Positions 45,600-57,619 of a stretch of DNA of 64,000 nucleotides are shown piece by piece. Every line of letters starts with the position of its first letter. Within the stretch, counting starts at the first letter, position 1. The translations under genes were made by a program, and so were the position numbers. The DNA lies in the NCBI GenBank assembly GCA_050084515.1, contig CM114272.1, positions 6,386,001 to 6,450,000 on the forward strand. Direction: 5' to 3'. This DNA comes from Blasia pusilla (lineage: Eukaryota > Marchantiophyta > Marchantiopsida > Blasiales). The notes below the pieces were generated by a model. The model did not search any database, had not been told where the DNA came from, and saw nothing but the letters and a program-made list of their open reading frames with translations.

Positions 45600-46640
45600 A
45601 GGATACAATTGAGAATGGGATAGACTCTGATGCACATCTCCTATAATTATGGATTCCCCGTACTAGTAGAGCACTTTCATACAAGAGTATGAAGGCATAC
45701 GAAAACCACTATAGGGTAGAAGGACCAAGTGGCGATGTCCCATTCTCCACATACGACAATGGAATAGGTGCAGTATTCGTTGATGAAAAAAACTCCAACC
45801 AGAATTGTCTATATTCTTATGTTGGGGTGTTGGTTGATATTCTACTTTTAGATTATGGGATTGTAGACCAACCCATAGTCAGCCAAGTAGGTGCTAATCT
45901 TGTTGAATTGTGGTCTCCCAAGACGGTGAACACTTGGCACAGTGCACTTGAGATGACTAATGAGAACGTGGATTCAAATGCGAGTTTATCGTGGGATAGT
46001 GTAAATTGTGTTTTGAGTCCTAATCCATACAAAAAGGAAAGAAATCGCAAATGGAGAGAGAGAAAGGCAAAGGAGGCTGAGTTGTTTGTCGGGTTGAAGG
46101 ATTTGTAAGTGCCATTCTGTATTACATCCATCTCAGAAAATTGTCAGTCACTCCAATTTTTTCAGATATTTTAATTTTAAGTAGGATCAATTCTGATTTT
46201 TTCTGAATTTTATGTGAAGGTTTGCTGCACCAAGGGTTGTGAAGAAGCGCAAGCCTTTACCATTTTGGAACCCTAATCTTCCAAAAAGACGTAGTGTACG
46301 GTTGGAGGAGAAAGCCACCTTTCAATGTTTAGTTGTGGAGGACAACCGAGGAGAAGAAAGTGAATCTGGAGATCCTCAATATAATCCACTCCCAGACATG
46401 GATTTCCTAGGTGCAGATGATGAAGATCCTGTGTGGTTGGAGGAAGGGAGGGTAATTGATCATTCTTATCTTGTGGTTTTGTGTTTGGTTGGTTCAGATT
46501 TTAGAATTGTGAAAAGTTTACTAACATTTTGAGTTTTTTGGATTGTATAGCCATAAGTGAAGGAGCGACCAAATAGACCATCAAGAGAAGAAAACGCTCG
46601 AGCGCGTATTTCTCCCAATGCTCTTGAGAGGGTAATTAAT
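45600..46640 (+). pseudogene. CACTA/En-Spm TNP2-like C-terminal fragment (DUF4216-like)
   Basis: The frame from 45,689 (MKAYENHYRVEG) reads TYDNGIGAVFVDE and YSYVGVLVDILLLDYG, which resembles the DUF4216 domain near the end of CACTA TNP2 transposases (a YxGVLxDIxxLDYG core). After a GT donor at 46,107 and an AG at about 46,219, a basic exon with KKRKPLPFWNPNLPKRRSV follows, then an acidic segment to a donor at about 46,452, and a small exon with NRPSREENARARI at about 46,550-46,630. The upstream transposase core is missing. Terminal inverted repeats were not found. Confidence 0.45.
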
Positions 46641-46917
46641 ATATGAGACAATAGTAGGATACATGTACCACTGTATTTCAGTAATAGGTGAAACCTGTAA
46701 CAGGGCACTGTTGAACGGCGGACTGACCATTTTCCATATTTGCCTAATCAATTGGTCATAATTCCACCGCTCACATATTTAAACTCTGAACTGCTACCAC
46801 CCAGGATAACCACATCAAGTCCAGAGTTCTTCACACAAAATTAACACTTTGTTCTCTTAGCTGTCTCAGTTCTTAATCTGAAAAATGACTTACAGGCCCA
46901 AAGTTATCCTATCTTCA

Positions 46918-47307
46918 CTATTCTTGCATTACTATTACTCTGTTTTCTTCTTTTTCACTGACTTCTGGTCCTGAACTACTCCCTTCAACCTCTCCCAATG
47001 TTATTCTGGGAAATTCAACTAATACTTCCTTCCCCTTCTTGCTCGATACCTCTGCTACTAATTGGCGCTTAAATGCAGGCAGTAATTTTACTCCTAACAT
47101 CTGCCATTGACTGTTCCTAGCATTGTACTTGAATTCTTCGGTTTGTAACTCAGAATACTTCAACAAAGTGTAGGAGTCATCCTCCAGACCATTGTTCTGG
47201 CCTCTAATGAATCCTTCAGTAATACCTTCATCCAAAACAATAACAATCGGAATTGCCTCACCAACTGGAAAGTAAATCATAACATCTGTTGGCAATTCTT
47301 GATTCAT
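46918..47307 (-). CDS. Unrecognised minus-strand ORF, retroelement-like (129 codons)
   Basis: An ORF from 47,307 reads MNQELPTDVMIYFPVGEAIP, then VLDEGITEGFIRGQNN, and ends EKEENRVIVMQE. It is acidic at the C-terminus. I do not recognise a domain. Upstream on the same strand, 47,310-47,930 continues in broken frames with charged heptad-like segments and a duplicated block, as often in retroelement gag regions. It could also be a decayed host gene. Confidence 0.35.
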   Translation of the reverse strand: MNQELPTDVMIYFPVGEAIPIVIVLDEGITEGFIRGQNNGLEDDSYTLLKYSELQTEEFKYNARNSQWQMLGVKLLPAFKRQLVAEVSSKKGKEVLVEFPRITLGEVEGSSSGPEVSEKEENRVIVMQE

Positions 47308-47596
47308 AATCTTGATCCTTTGGCTCCAAATCCGCTCTCATCTCTTGCACATCACTAACTCAGCCTCTAGGGACAGGCTCACACACACTCATCCACTTTC
47401 CTCGAGGTCTCTTCAACAATCTCCAGTCTTGCATCCAACTTTCTTGTCAAGGATTTGGATCCTTGCTTCACCTCTGGCTTCCACCACGTTAACTTTCTCT
47501 ACTGTACGCTCCTTCCATAGTTTGCTCTTGTTCTCTGTCTGATTCTGGAAGGGTTTAAGCAATCCTGGGAACTTCTATCACTCTCAATTCCTCCAT

Positions 47597-47912
47597 CTCT
47601 GGCGCTCTGGCCTCCTTGTCGACAGCAACTTGATTTTTGGCATCGGCGATTTGGTCCTTCTATCAAACTTTGGGTTTCAGTCATCAATTTTGTAAACTGC
47701 TTGTGGATTTAGGAAATTGAATAACATCTCTATCACATTCTCACTCTCATTCCTCCCATCAGTGGCGCTCTAGCCTCCTTGCCGACAGCAGCTTGGTTCC
47801 GGCACTGACAATTTGGTCCTTCTGCCAATCTCTCGAATCTTGCTACTAATTCTATAAATTGCTTGTGGCTTCAGGAAAGTAGATAGCAATTGTATCACAT
47901 CCTCTCACTCAA
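47597..47912 (-). repeat. Direct duplication of about 150 bp
   Basis: The block beginning TGGCGCTCTGGCCTCCTTG (about 47,602) is repeated from about 47,765 (TGGCGCTCTAGCCTCCTTG), with matching TTTGGTCCTTCT, AATTGCTTGTGG-like and TATCACAT(T/C)CTC pieces. Period about 165 bp, substitutions throughout. Confidence 0.7.
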
Positions 47913-47999
47913 TCATGCTCATTCCATTCCCAACTCTTCATTCACAAATCTATCATATGTACATACTCAAATTCAGCAACTTTCTACTTACTAAAGTCA

Positions 48000-50337
48000 A
48001 TTTTCTTCACAAAAAGTGCCCATGCAGGGTCTTCTACATACACACTTGCTAGACTGTTGGCCTAGTCTCGGTACTATCTCCTATCATACTCTAGAGCACA
48101 TGTGAGTAAAAACTTGTGGTCCTCCCTTCTTGCCCCTACCTCATGAATTCAGAAAAAAACCCCTGCTCCCTTGCCTACACCCCCTAAGAGATGAGTCCTT
48201 ACTACCTCAGGCAATTGCCCTCGTGGCCACTCCCCTCTAACAATTACCCCCACGTCGACCTCTAATTGTTCAAGAAACAGTTTTGGAAACCGTTTCTTGG
48301 TCTGACCCTAACTGTTGAATCGCTATTTGTCGGTTATTCGGTCCTTCAACGACTAAGTGGTAGTCACTGTACTCCGCAAGAAGTTTGCCTCTTCCCTCGC
48401 CTTCTTCGGGTTTCAATCAACTTCTCCTCTACATTTCCCAGTGCCCATCCGCCAGCAAAACATCATATCCTTTATACACAAAATGACTCCCATGCATTCC
48501 TCACATTGCTTCCACACAAGTTCCTTCCAAAGTCTCCACCATAGCGGCCATCTGATAACAAAACTACCCAAAATGGAGAACAAAAAGCCCCCCCTTGGCT
48601 TCCCTTGTTAGGGTATATACATGAATGAACAAAATGCTGAGGTTACGTGCTCTAACTCCCTAGCCTAGCTACCTACTACTACAGATTAGTTACTAATCCA
48701 AAACCTAACCTAACTGAGTCAGGGTATCTACTAACTTTTCTCCTTTTCCATTTTTCTATCAGCGGTTATCTCTTATACGCGACTACTCGAATAATTTACC
48801 GAATAATTTAAGCTACTCTTGTCCCTGAACAAGCAATTTCTTTTTTCTTTTTTCCTTCACTCGTGATGCATGTTAGTTTACTAACTAGCATACTTGTATG
48901 TGTAGCCGACTGATGAAAACCCTTCAAAAACCATCCTTCCTTCACAGCCATGCTTCCCCCCCCCCCTTGGGCACAATCTTAGATGTCATGGTGGATACCT
49001 ATGATGATGCAATCATCCATTGGGTATGGTTCTTAGTTTCAACCACCCTGGTCTAACAGAGCTCAACCATCCATGCAGATCCCACCACCTTAGATGAGTA
49101 TGCTTTACGTTCAATTTCCTCCAAAATCATGTTTTTTTTAAGATATTCATAACTTGTACCAACTATGTGCTTGGCTTTGGTGATCTTAAAGGTCATGGGG
49201 CAACCCAACCCCCACCTCCCCAACCTCTAGCACCTCATTTGGTCAGAGGGAATGTGGATGACCAACTATATCGTAGTAGCTCCCAATCTTGTGCAGCACC
49301 AAGCCTGTCGGAAGATGTAACACCACTAGTGTGTGCATCTACACATGACTTTCAATTGTTGCATAGTTAGTGAAATGAATGGAGTTTTTGTTTACAAGTT
49401 AGAATGTGACTTGGCTTTAATTTACGAGTCAAGCTTTTCGACTTTTGAGAAAAGTGTGGATAATATGTATGTAGGTGAATGGAGGAGTCGAACAAAGTGC
49501 GACTTGTGGGCACGTGATGTGTCCCTTAAGAAGGAGCAAAACCTAAAGCCTAGCTCGGGGGTCTCACTTCCACACAAATGCCCCATCACGTGCGAAAAAG
49601 TTAGGGGTTTTTAAATTGCGTCCCTCGAAAGACTTAATAAGTTTTGTGGAAGAACAATAGGGCATAATTTATTCCATCAAACTCTTATTAGAAAAATAGG
49701 GTATTTTTTATTAGTCTTCCTTCCACAAAAGATGTTAAGATAAGATAGGGTTTAAACATATCACTTCTAGATATATTAAATTATTTTTTTACAAAAATTA
49801 GGTTCCCTAGCTAAAAAAACATTTTTTTGGAAAAGCTTTAGAGGGAAGAAGGGAGTCCTTACTTTCAAGTTTCCCTCTCAATTTGAGTTGGGTTTTTTGG
49901 GTCTAGAGTTTTGGCCTTCAGAGACAAGCTTTGAGCGGAAAATTGAGCCGCCACTTGAAGTCCCTTCCCAGTAGAGTGCACAACTTTGGGTTTTGTTGCT
50001 CAAGGAGTGGTGGTGCAACACGAGAGCGCAATCGGAAGAGGCTTGAGTCTACTTCCTGATTTCTTTGGGTTCTGTCGCTCAAGGAGTGGTGGCGTAGGAG
50101 AGTGTGATCGGGAGTGGCCCGGCAGTTGGTATGCTCCTTTATTTTCTTGGTTTCTTCTATGAGAGTATACGTATCGTGCCTCTATTCTCTTGAACGCTTT
50201 CCTTTCCTACATTTCTACATTTTCATGCCTTCCTTCTTTGATTCAACACGGGAGCTTTTTGAATGCACGAGCACATACGCAATTGGAAGTGGTGTCACGG
50301 CATGCTTTTGGTATCTCAAGATCTAGATTAGCAAGGC

Positions 50338-50340
<3 letters not shown>
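48000..50340. other. No recognised gene
   Basis: Mostly low-information sequence with a C-rich run at 48,957-48,967. Short frames of up to about 93 codons occur (49,333-49,614) without family features. No RNA gene seen. Confidence 0.4.

Positions 50341-50405
<65 letters not shown>
50341..50405 (+). repeat. (TC)n microsatellite, about 32 units
   Basis: An uninterrupted TC dinucleotide tract of 65 bases. It makes a long repetitive frame on both strands (Leu-Ser or Arg-Glu) that is not a gene. Confidence 0.98.
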
Positions 50406-50407
<2 letters not shown>

Positions 50408-51825
50408 GATCCTTAGCTCTTGAGCCTCTCCTCGTGATCGAAGATTGTGGTGGCACTTGAGGATTGTGTGGACGGACTAAAGGGAACTGTTTATGCAGCG
50501 ACGTAGATTGTAATTCGGGGGGGTCGAGCATGCATAGAATTGAATGGGATGGTTGAGGATGAAGCCATTGTGCTATTGGTATTCTGAGCTTTTCCTCCCT
50601 GGGGGCGTGGGCGATTTCCACGGTTTCTACGTGCGGGCATCTTGTAAATCCAGGCGCGGGCTTCATTCTTGGGCGCTCTGCGACCAAGATTGAATCATTC
50701 TGATTATAGAGCCTGGAGTGAAGAATGAATTTGGAAGAAAAAAGGCACTGAAGGAACAAGTTTGCATTATCTTGTGGTAGGACTAGAGCTCAAAGCCCGT
50801 GCAAGAAGTTCAGCCTGTTGATCTATACTTCGGTTGTGGTGGGGCTCTTGGATGAGAGGTTCGGTTGTGTTTCTTGGAGAATGGATTTCCAATTCCAATT
50901 ATCATGGGTACTGGACAAAGAAGAGAACTATCTTTTATATTGCAACTACCTTGATAATTCTACTATCGACTTCCCTGAATTCTTCTAGAGCCCGCTTTGA
51001 AAGAGTGAGGTCCTTCATACGTTTGAAGAGCCAGCCCCATCTTTTCAATTGTAGCTATCATGAGAGCATAAGATTGGACTTTTGTGACCTCTTCCTATAG
51101 CCCTGCTTTGATTGAAAGTGAGTACATACCCTGTGGGAAGGAGGTTCAATTTGCTAAATTCATTCATCAGTGTGAGGTTGCCAGAGTTGAACATTTGGAA
51201 CAGTTAGCTTCTTGGGAAAGCACTGACTTCTCTTGTGATCACTTGTCTTGTCTGAGTTGGCATGCAGTGGCGCTACAAGTATTGTGATTAAAGTCCAATG
51301 GCCATCTTGGTTCTTGAGGACAAAACATCAGTTCACTCAATCATTCCTTGTGTATTCCGCTGTTGGTGAAGTTATATTGTTGAGGGATCCCCTTTTTCTT
51401 TTCAGTCATGCTGGTTGGCTCTTTGAGCCCCACTTGTTTTTTTTTATTGGATGGGATCTCCAGTCCTTTATTTGTGCGTTGTGCCACTTTAGGGACTTTT
51501 CCTGGACTGGTGAAATCCATGTGAATTTGAATTGGATTAATGCGGGTATGGGAGATGTTTTACCATGCGTTTGACAACTACATGCTGCACGCTTTTCCAT
51601 TAGATGAATTGTTGCCTTTGAGTTTTTCTGGTGAAGACTCTTCACACAAGAAGGGAATGTCGCTCTGGCTTCATTCGGGATCAAAGTGAAGAAGGATAAG
51701 CTTGGGAAGAAAATTGATATCACCATATCCCTCTCAAAGATTCTGCCCTTTGTGGTTGCTGCCACTGCCGTTGCAGCTCTCACGCGTCCGGCCACTTTTG
51801 CTTGGTGAGCGAGCTCAGCGACATA

Positions 51826-52198
51826 CAAATGTTTCAAGTGTGGTAGAATGGCTTCCATTCAAACAAATATAAGATAGTGACCCCAACCTTTCTGTGTTCG
51901 TTTCTTCTGTCATGGATGCTTGCCACTTGATGTGCAGTGTTACCCTCTCCATACATGTGTGGCATGCAACATGCCGCATCGCAACGAGCATCTAGCAAAC
52001 ATCGTCCAATGTTTGAGATGTCAGAAGACATGGCATTTGGGTTGCTTGGCAGCGAGCAAGGAGGAAGGTTTTGCACCTGGCAGAGAATCCTGGCGTCATG
52101 TTGCACATAATAAGATCAGATGGATGATCTATTGCCTTGATCATCCAATTGTCCCCATACTAGACACTGCAGATTATCAACATATCTCTTGGGTTTAA
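51826..52198 (+). pseudogene. EDM2-like PHD/zinc-finger exon fragment
   Basis: An exon starting after an acceptor at 51,937 reads CYPLHTCVACN, then VQCLRCQKTWHLGCLA, RESWRHVAHNKIRWMIYC and LDHPI, ending with TAA at 52,198. This matches the extended PHD of plant EDM2-type proteins, where CPLHKC, a CxxC-C-H-xx-C series and a closing IYCxKHEI-like block occur in that order. Just upstream, YKCFKCG lies before a GT donor near 51,842, as in the EDM2 preceding PHD, but the phase does not join cleanly. EDM2 controls H3K9 methylation in introns and transposons. Only the PHD section is visible, so this is a fragment or pseudogene, perhaps carried by a transposon. Confidence 0.6.
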
Positions 52199-52550
52199 TT
52201 AATAAATACGATAGAGAAATTTTGTAGGTAAGCACAATGGGACTATAGTCTCATTACATATTTCACGTGTAAGATTTTGCACAAATTACCTTGATGTTTT
52301 CAGGAGTTTTGCATCTTCAGACTCAAAACTATAACTCATATTGAATGGACGTTTTGTTTGGGTTGTAATGAATTAAATGGATTAAGTCGTGAAGTTGGAT
52401 TGAGGATAGTTATTTGATGTTATGTATGGCTATCAATTGTTGTAGAAGCATAACAAACCTTGATTTGTGACCGCTTTTGTTTATTATTGTGGTACATGAC
52501 AGGTTGAACTACATCTATGATAGTTTGAATGCCTTTGATACCTTGTACAA

Positions 52551-55500
52551 ATGGGAAACCCTATTTCCAACTCAGTGAGACTAGTAGAAAAGAACGCGGA
52601 AGGGAAGGATGATGTACCAATTTGTGTGTTGTTCTTCAAAGAAGGACAAACACTGGCCGACTTCCGCACTCGATGTGGTAGGGCAGTTGACTTTGAATTT
52701 GATTTTTGGGATGATAGTCTACCTAGTAGAGTTAGACATCTTATTGAGAACCTCATTGAGATTAGTGAACTTGAAGGGAGTGTTTTTATGATTGAACAAC
52801 AAGCCTCTGCATGTATTGGGCGGGTTGCAATTGTGTCCTCGCATTCATCTGTTGCTACTGTGTCTATCGTAGAGGACACAAATGTTGGGTCTCAATCACA
52901 TATAGAAGCCATAACCCAAGAGCAAGTAGTCAATACATTGCCTGTCACAGGTTCATTTGAGTCAGTGCTTATGTGTGAGGTGGCAGCAAAGAGTTGGAAT
53001 GAGGAGTGGAGAAAGCTTAAAGATTGGGTAAAGCGACAAGGATATGATGAGCATAAGTGGAGAGTGCGAACCTGGGATGAGGGGCAAGATGTCCGAGGGC
53101 AGCTAGAGGGCTTAGAGTGTCGGGAGACTTATGAGAATGCAGCGAATTCCCAAGTTTTAAAATCAATTGCAAATTGCTTCAGAAATTTCAAGACTAAGCA
53201 TCTCAACAACCCTAAGCACAAGGAGAATGTTTGTAAGAGATGGGGTCTGCCTAGTACATTGATTTCTCCCAATGACATTATTCAACAACCTCAATGGGAT
53301 CATGAACATCAGATCACCGTAGGTTTAGGAATAGTTGAGAAAATGAATGTAGAGGTTGGGGGTGAGACAATAGTGTTCTTTGTGATGCCATCTGTTGCTG
53401 ATACGCAGTTTGCACACAGGTCATACCTGTTCAAGGTACGATATATAATCTGTGGCAAGTTGCACACACACATGTGCCCAAGAAAGGCCAATTTGGAGCA
53501 TAATCTACAACAACACTTGGTTAGTCGAGATCACTTGGATGCTCTTGATACTAGAAAGCTCACTACCCAACTTGTCTTGAGGTCTGGGAAGAAGGGAAGA
53601 CCAAAGAAGGCAAATCCTAGGGACTTATTTCCGTCTCCAAATTCCATTACCAAATTCTTTAACCCTGATGCCTTCAAGGAAGGAAGCAGTTCAGGAAAAT
53701 GTGGGTTTGCTTCCTCCATTAATTTTGGACTAAGTTTGCTTTGCTGGGGCTTCTGGGAGTCAAACGTCCAATGGAGAGGAGAGTTGATGGATGTGAAGGC
53801 CATACTAGATGATCAAACAGGAGGAACTATTTGGGATTGTGAGCTTACCACTTCAGTGCAAGTGTTCAATCCAAGTAGTAGGTCAATTGTATGTATACAA
53901 GGTTGTTTTAAGCACAAGCTTTGCTCTAGATTGTAAAGTAATAGGGGAGGATTTGAGAACCTCACTTGTAGTCATTGTGATTCCATTAAGCGGGAGGATG
54001 ATTTTCGTGGTCGGGTGCACAGGGAAGCGGAAGCTTTAGTGCATAGAGGAGGCAAGACAACTCAAAGAGGGATGGCCATGAAGTACTTGACCAAGATAGA
54101 GTTGAGGGAGCATGTGGTAAAATTGAACACTCAATTTAGGAGACAACGTTGGCTTTGGGCACAACAATCACAAAGGATTTGTGCCTTGAGTATTAGGCAA
54201 AAGAAGCTAGAAGACATGTTAGGAGTAGGTACAGATAGGAAAGATTTGAGACTATTTCTCAGGAATGTAGTAAATGGACACAGGGATGGGGCATTTGGTG
54301 ATAAGGAGGGGTTGTGGGATTTCTTGAAAGATGTGGCTAAGAATTTGGAGAGAGTGGCCAATGGTTATTGTTACAGTAAGAGAACCAAAGCCTTTTCCCA
54401 AGCCATGTTCCAATTTGGTGGCCAACAAGTTGCCCACTGCTTTCAGGAAAACTTGGGAGGGCAAGGTCTGAAGACCTTGAAACGTGACAGAGCAAAACTA
54501 CCACCCTTTCGAGTTGGGCTACAAAAAGAGATATTTCAAGAAGTCTCCCAAGTACTATTTGCATCAAAAAAACTACTTGGAATCGAGGGAGATGTGCCTG
54601 TAATGTTCGCTCAGGATGAAACAAGGATAAAAGAAAGGCCAAGGTGTGTTTGAATCTCTGGAGAAAGTTGGCCTTGATATATGTATGGGTATGCACTAAC
54701 ATAATGATTATATTACTTTGCATATTTATATGTCATGTTTAATTTTTTCTATTGGGTTTATGTTCTAACTTGATACTACTGTTGTGATAGATGGGAGGCT
54801 AAATATGACACACTTATTGGTTTTTGTAGTCCCTCGGAAGAACATACATGCTCTTTTGGCTTGGAAGTACTTGTTGGGGAAGGTTCTGAAGGGTATGATA
54901 AAATTGTGAGTACTTTTGAGAAATATGCAAAAGGTATATATGCTAGAGTAGTAATTGTGAATCCTTTGCATGAGAAAATGCCAAAATTGGCGCTCTGTGC
55001 CACCGCAACTTATAATCGATTCAAAGCAGATTGGGTGAGGGAACATTGGGTGCAGTTGAAATCCATGTAGGATGAATATTGCATAGCCAATGATGGTCCT
55101 TTATTAGGGCATGCTAGTGATGGTGATGCTCGTCGTAGGAAATTAATGATGGAAGATTATACTGGTATGAATGATTCTTTTCCAAGGTATAAGGTAGGGT
55201 GGGAAGGGTGGGAATATTTTTTGTCCATTCTTCCAAATGGAGACTTGTATGGCTTTGGAGACCAAGATCAACCCCACAATGGGAAAAAGGCTATTAACCC
55301 ATTGGACAGATGTGCTGCCATGCTAGTGCTTGGTGACCAACATGCATCGTTGTCCTATGTGACATCAATTTATAACCACTATAAAATTGAGGAGCATGGC
55401 TTGAACTGGGATGATGTGAATAGGATAGACTCACAGAACTGGGCTGACCCACAACGGATAGCATCTAGGAGAGTGCAAGCTTGCCTACACCACATGTTTG

Positions 55501-57191
55501 AGCAGCAAGATGTTCAATATGATAGAAGTTTTGGGACTAAGTTGTACCTTGAGATTTGTGCAGATTACATCAAAATTTTCTTCTCTGTGAAGCATGACTT
55601 GAGAACTCGTATAGTATTGGCATCTAAGGTATCTCGGTTTCTCCGTTTGTGGAGGCTATGGTTGAAGTACGGTGATCATTCTGTGATAGGGAATATAGCA
55701 TGTGTCACAGAAAAAAATATTATCTCTATTCAAGCTTTCCATGATATCAACATGTCTTGCCATTTCATTATACTCTTAGTTTGTGCATTTCTAGACAAGT
55801 TTCCATATCTTCAAGTTCCATTTCACTTGCTAGGATCTGATTATTGTGAGATTTTTTTCAGCAAGGTAGGTGGCATGAGTGGTCATGAAAGAAACTATGA
55901 CTTTGGATCTCTACTAGATAGTGCAATAGGAGTGAATCGACTGGCTGGCCTAGAGTATAGACCAGAAGGATTAAAGATACGTCGTTCACATCATAAGCAA
56001 GATCATATTTGGGCAAAACTACATCCTCTTAGTGAAGGAGACCAGGATCCGAATCTATTTGATTATTCATTGGTTGGGACTAATGAGTTGGTTTTTGATG
56101 CTCTTAAAGAAGGGTTGGATGCAGCAAAAGAGCTTTTGAGGTTGTTGAACATGTCTCCAAGGAGTTCCTTGCCAATTGCAAAGAGAAGGTGGTGGATGCA
56201 TCCATGGGATGTGGAGGCCGAGACATGGCCTCATTCAGCTTCAATAAGGGAAGTAGTGTCATGTGATGATGTTGAAGAACATGAAGATAACCGATCCATA
56301 ATAGTGTCTCTAATATATGAGCACCCAACTGGAGAGCTCTTAGAGTTTGAGGACCCTGAGGAAGATTTGAACCATATTGATTCTTGGATTATAGAGGAAA
56401 GTTGTGATATCTATGTACCTTTCATAATAGATAACGAAGAGATAAATATTGACATTGATCCCAAATTCATTGAAATGGAGGTATTAGGACATGAAGTAAG
56501 GCATGTGTTTGCGTTTGTTCAAGCAGAACTCACTAATGTGGCAATTCCCCATGCAATAGTGCCTACTGTAGTTTATGAGGGCAAGATTATCTATAAATCC
56601 ACCCTTGTAAGTCAATTGTCTTGCAATCCTTTCATGTCAAAGGATAGACTAACTCGAATAGACCAAAAGATTTATTACACTACTGGTAAGGGAAAGGAAC
56701 GTGATCCTAATTGCCCAACTTGTTTGGTTGGTAGTGATATTGTTGTTTTGTTTAAATCTAGAGCAAAAGTTGGCCCTTCCACAAGATCAAAAAAGTCAAA
56801 GAAAAGGAAGGGAAAAGAGACACAACTTGCAATGGAGGCAAGAGTTGGAAAAAAAGAGTATTGGTTGGGGCGTATTGTGTTTATGATTCAAAAGAATGGC
56901 TCACATTGGTCAAGACGTCGTAGGGCCTTGGACTTGTTAAACATGCCTCTACCTCCTCCTGGAAAAAAGGGAAGTATCTGTCGTATTATGTGTAATTGGT
57001 ACAAGTCTTTCGGCCATGGTAACACCAAAACTTTGTTCAGTTATAATGCAATAGATGTGCAATGGATTGATATTGAAATGGTGATCTCTAATGTGAATTT
57101 GACAATGAAATCAGGGGTACAAGATAGAATATATATACTTGATTCAGTTGACTTACATGCTTTAACTACATATATTCAGAGTGTGAGTTGA
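52551..57191 (+). pseudogene. Very large transposase-like gene, two exons, two in-frame stops
   Basis: One frame runs 52,551-54,644 with a single TAA at 53,934-53,936; a GTGTGT to TAG intron (about 54,645-54,790) follows; exon 2 continues to 57,191 with one TAG at 55,068-55,070. The product would be about 1,500 residues. Visible parts in order: a C/H-rich block ending PRKANLEHNLQQHLVSRDH (about 53,470-53,540), an AT-hook-like GKKGRPKKA, CSHCD near 53,973, a coiled-coil region with basic helices (54,080-54,230), YCYSKRTKAFSQAMFQFGGQ (54,370), VMFAQDETRI (54,600-54,633), LGHASDGDARRRKL (55,108-55,150), and GSDYCEIFFSKVGG (about 55,830). The Asp-containing blocks recall the RNase H fold of P-element/THAP9-like transposases, but I infer this and cannot name the family. 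The near-intact frame shows recent activity. Confidence 0.55.
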
Positions 57192-57322
57192 TCTTAGTGA
57201 GTTTTTTTTATGTTTGAGATATGTTAAATTAATATTTTTACGGAGTGTGCTTAGAATGTGCTTAGAGTGTACTTGACACTCTTGAATTGTGAGTAGGATA
57301 ATGGGAGGGAGTAGCTAGGGGG

Positions 57323-57381
57323 ATGACAGATTGGCTGATTGAGCCTCTTGCTCAATTAGGGGTTCAATTCCCCTCGGTCAT
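57323..57381 (+). tRNA. tRNA-like fold without D-arm (probable pseudogene)
   Basis: The sequence folds as acceptor stem 57,323-57,329 with 57,375-57,381 (one mismatch), anticodon stem TTGAG/CTCAA around a 7-base loop CCTCTTG, and T-arm AGGGG-TTCAATT-CCCCT. Only nine bases separate the acceptor from the anticodon stem, so no D-arm can form, the variable loop is two bases, and position 33 is C instead of U. The T-arm matches the B-box consensus GGTTCAATTCC. It may be a truncated tRNA, a SINE head or chance. Confidence 0.3.
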
Positions 57382-57619
57382 AGTGTAAGGACAACATGTT
57401 GGATGTTAACTTAACTTAGTACTTTTCTTTTCTTTGAAGGTCTTATTTATTTCAAGTGATTGCTTTACTTAAATAATTTTAGGGGTACCAGAAATGAAAA
57501 ATGATTCCTTTAACATACATAAGGGTGAGAAAAAAATATTTTTTCACTTGTAAGTTAGGGGGTCTAGACCTTAAAACGTCGTAGGTGATATAGAGCCCTC
57601 AATATAGTGACCCCCCCCG

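Noticed and set aside
50190-50759. Long frames on both strands through 50,340-50,405
   Set aside because: They are produced by the TC microsatellite and have no other coding features.
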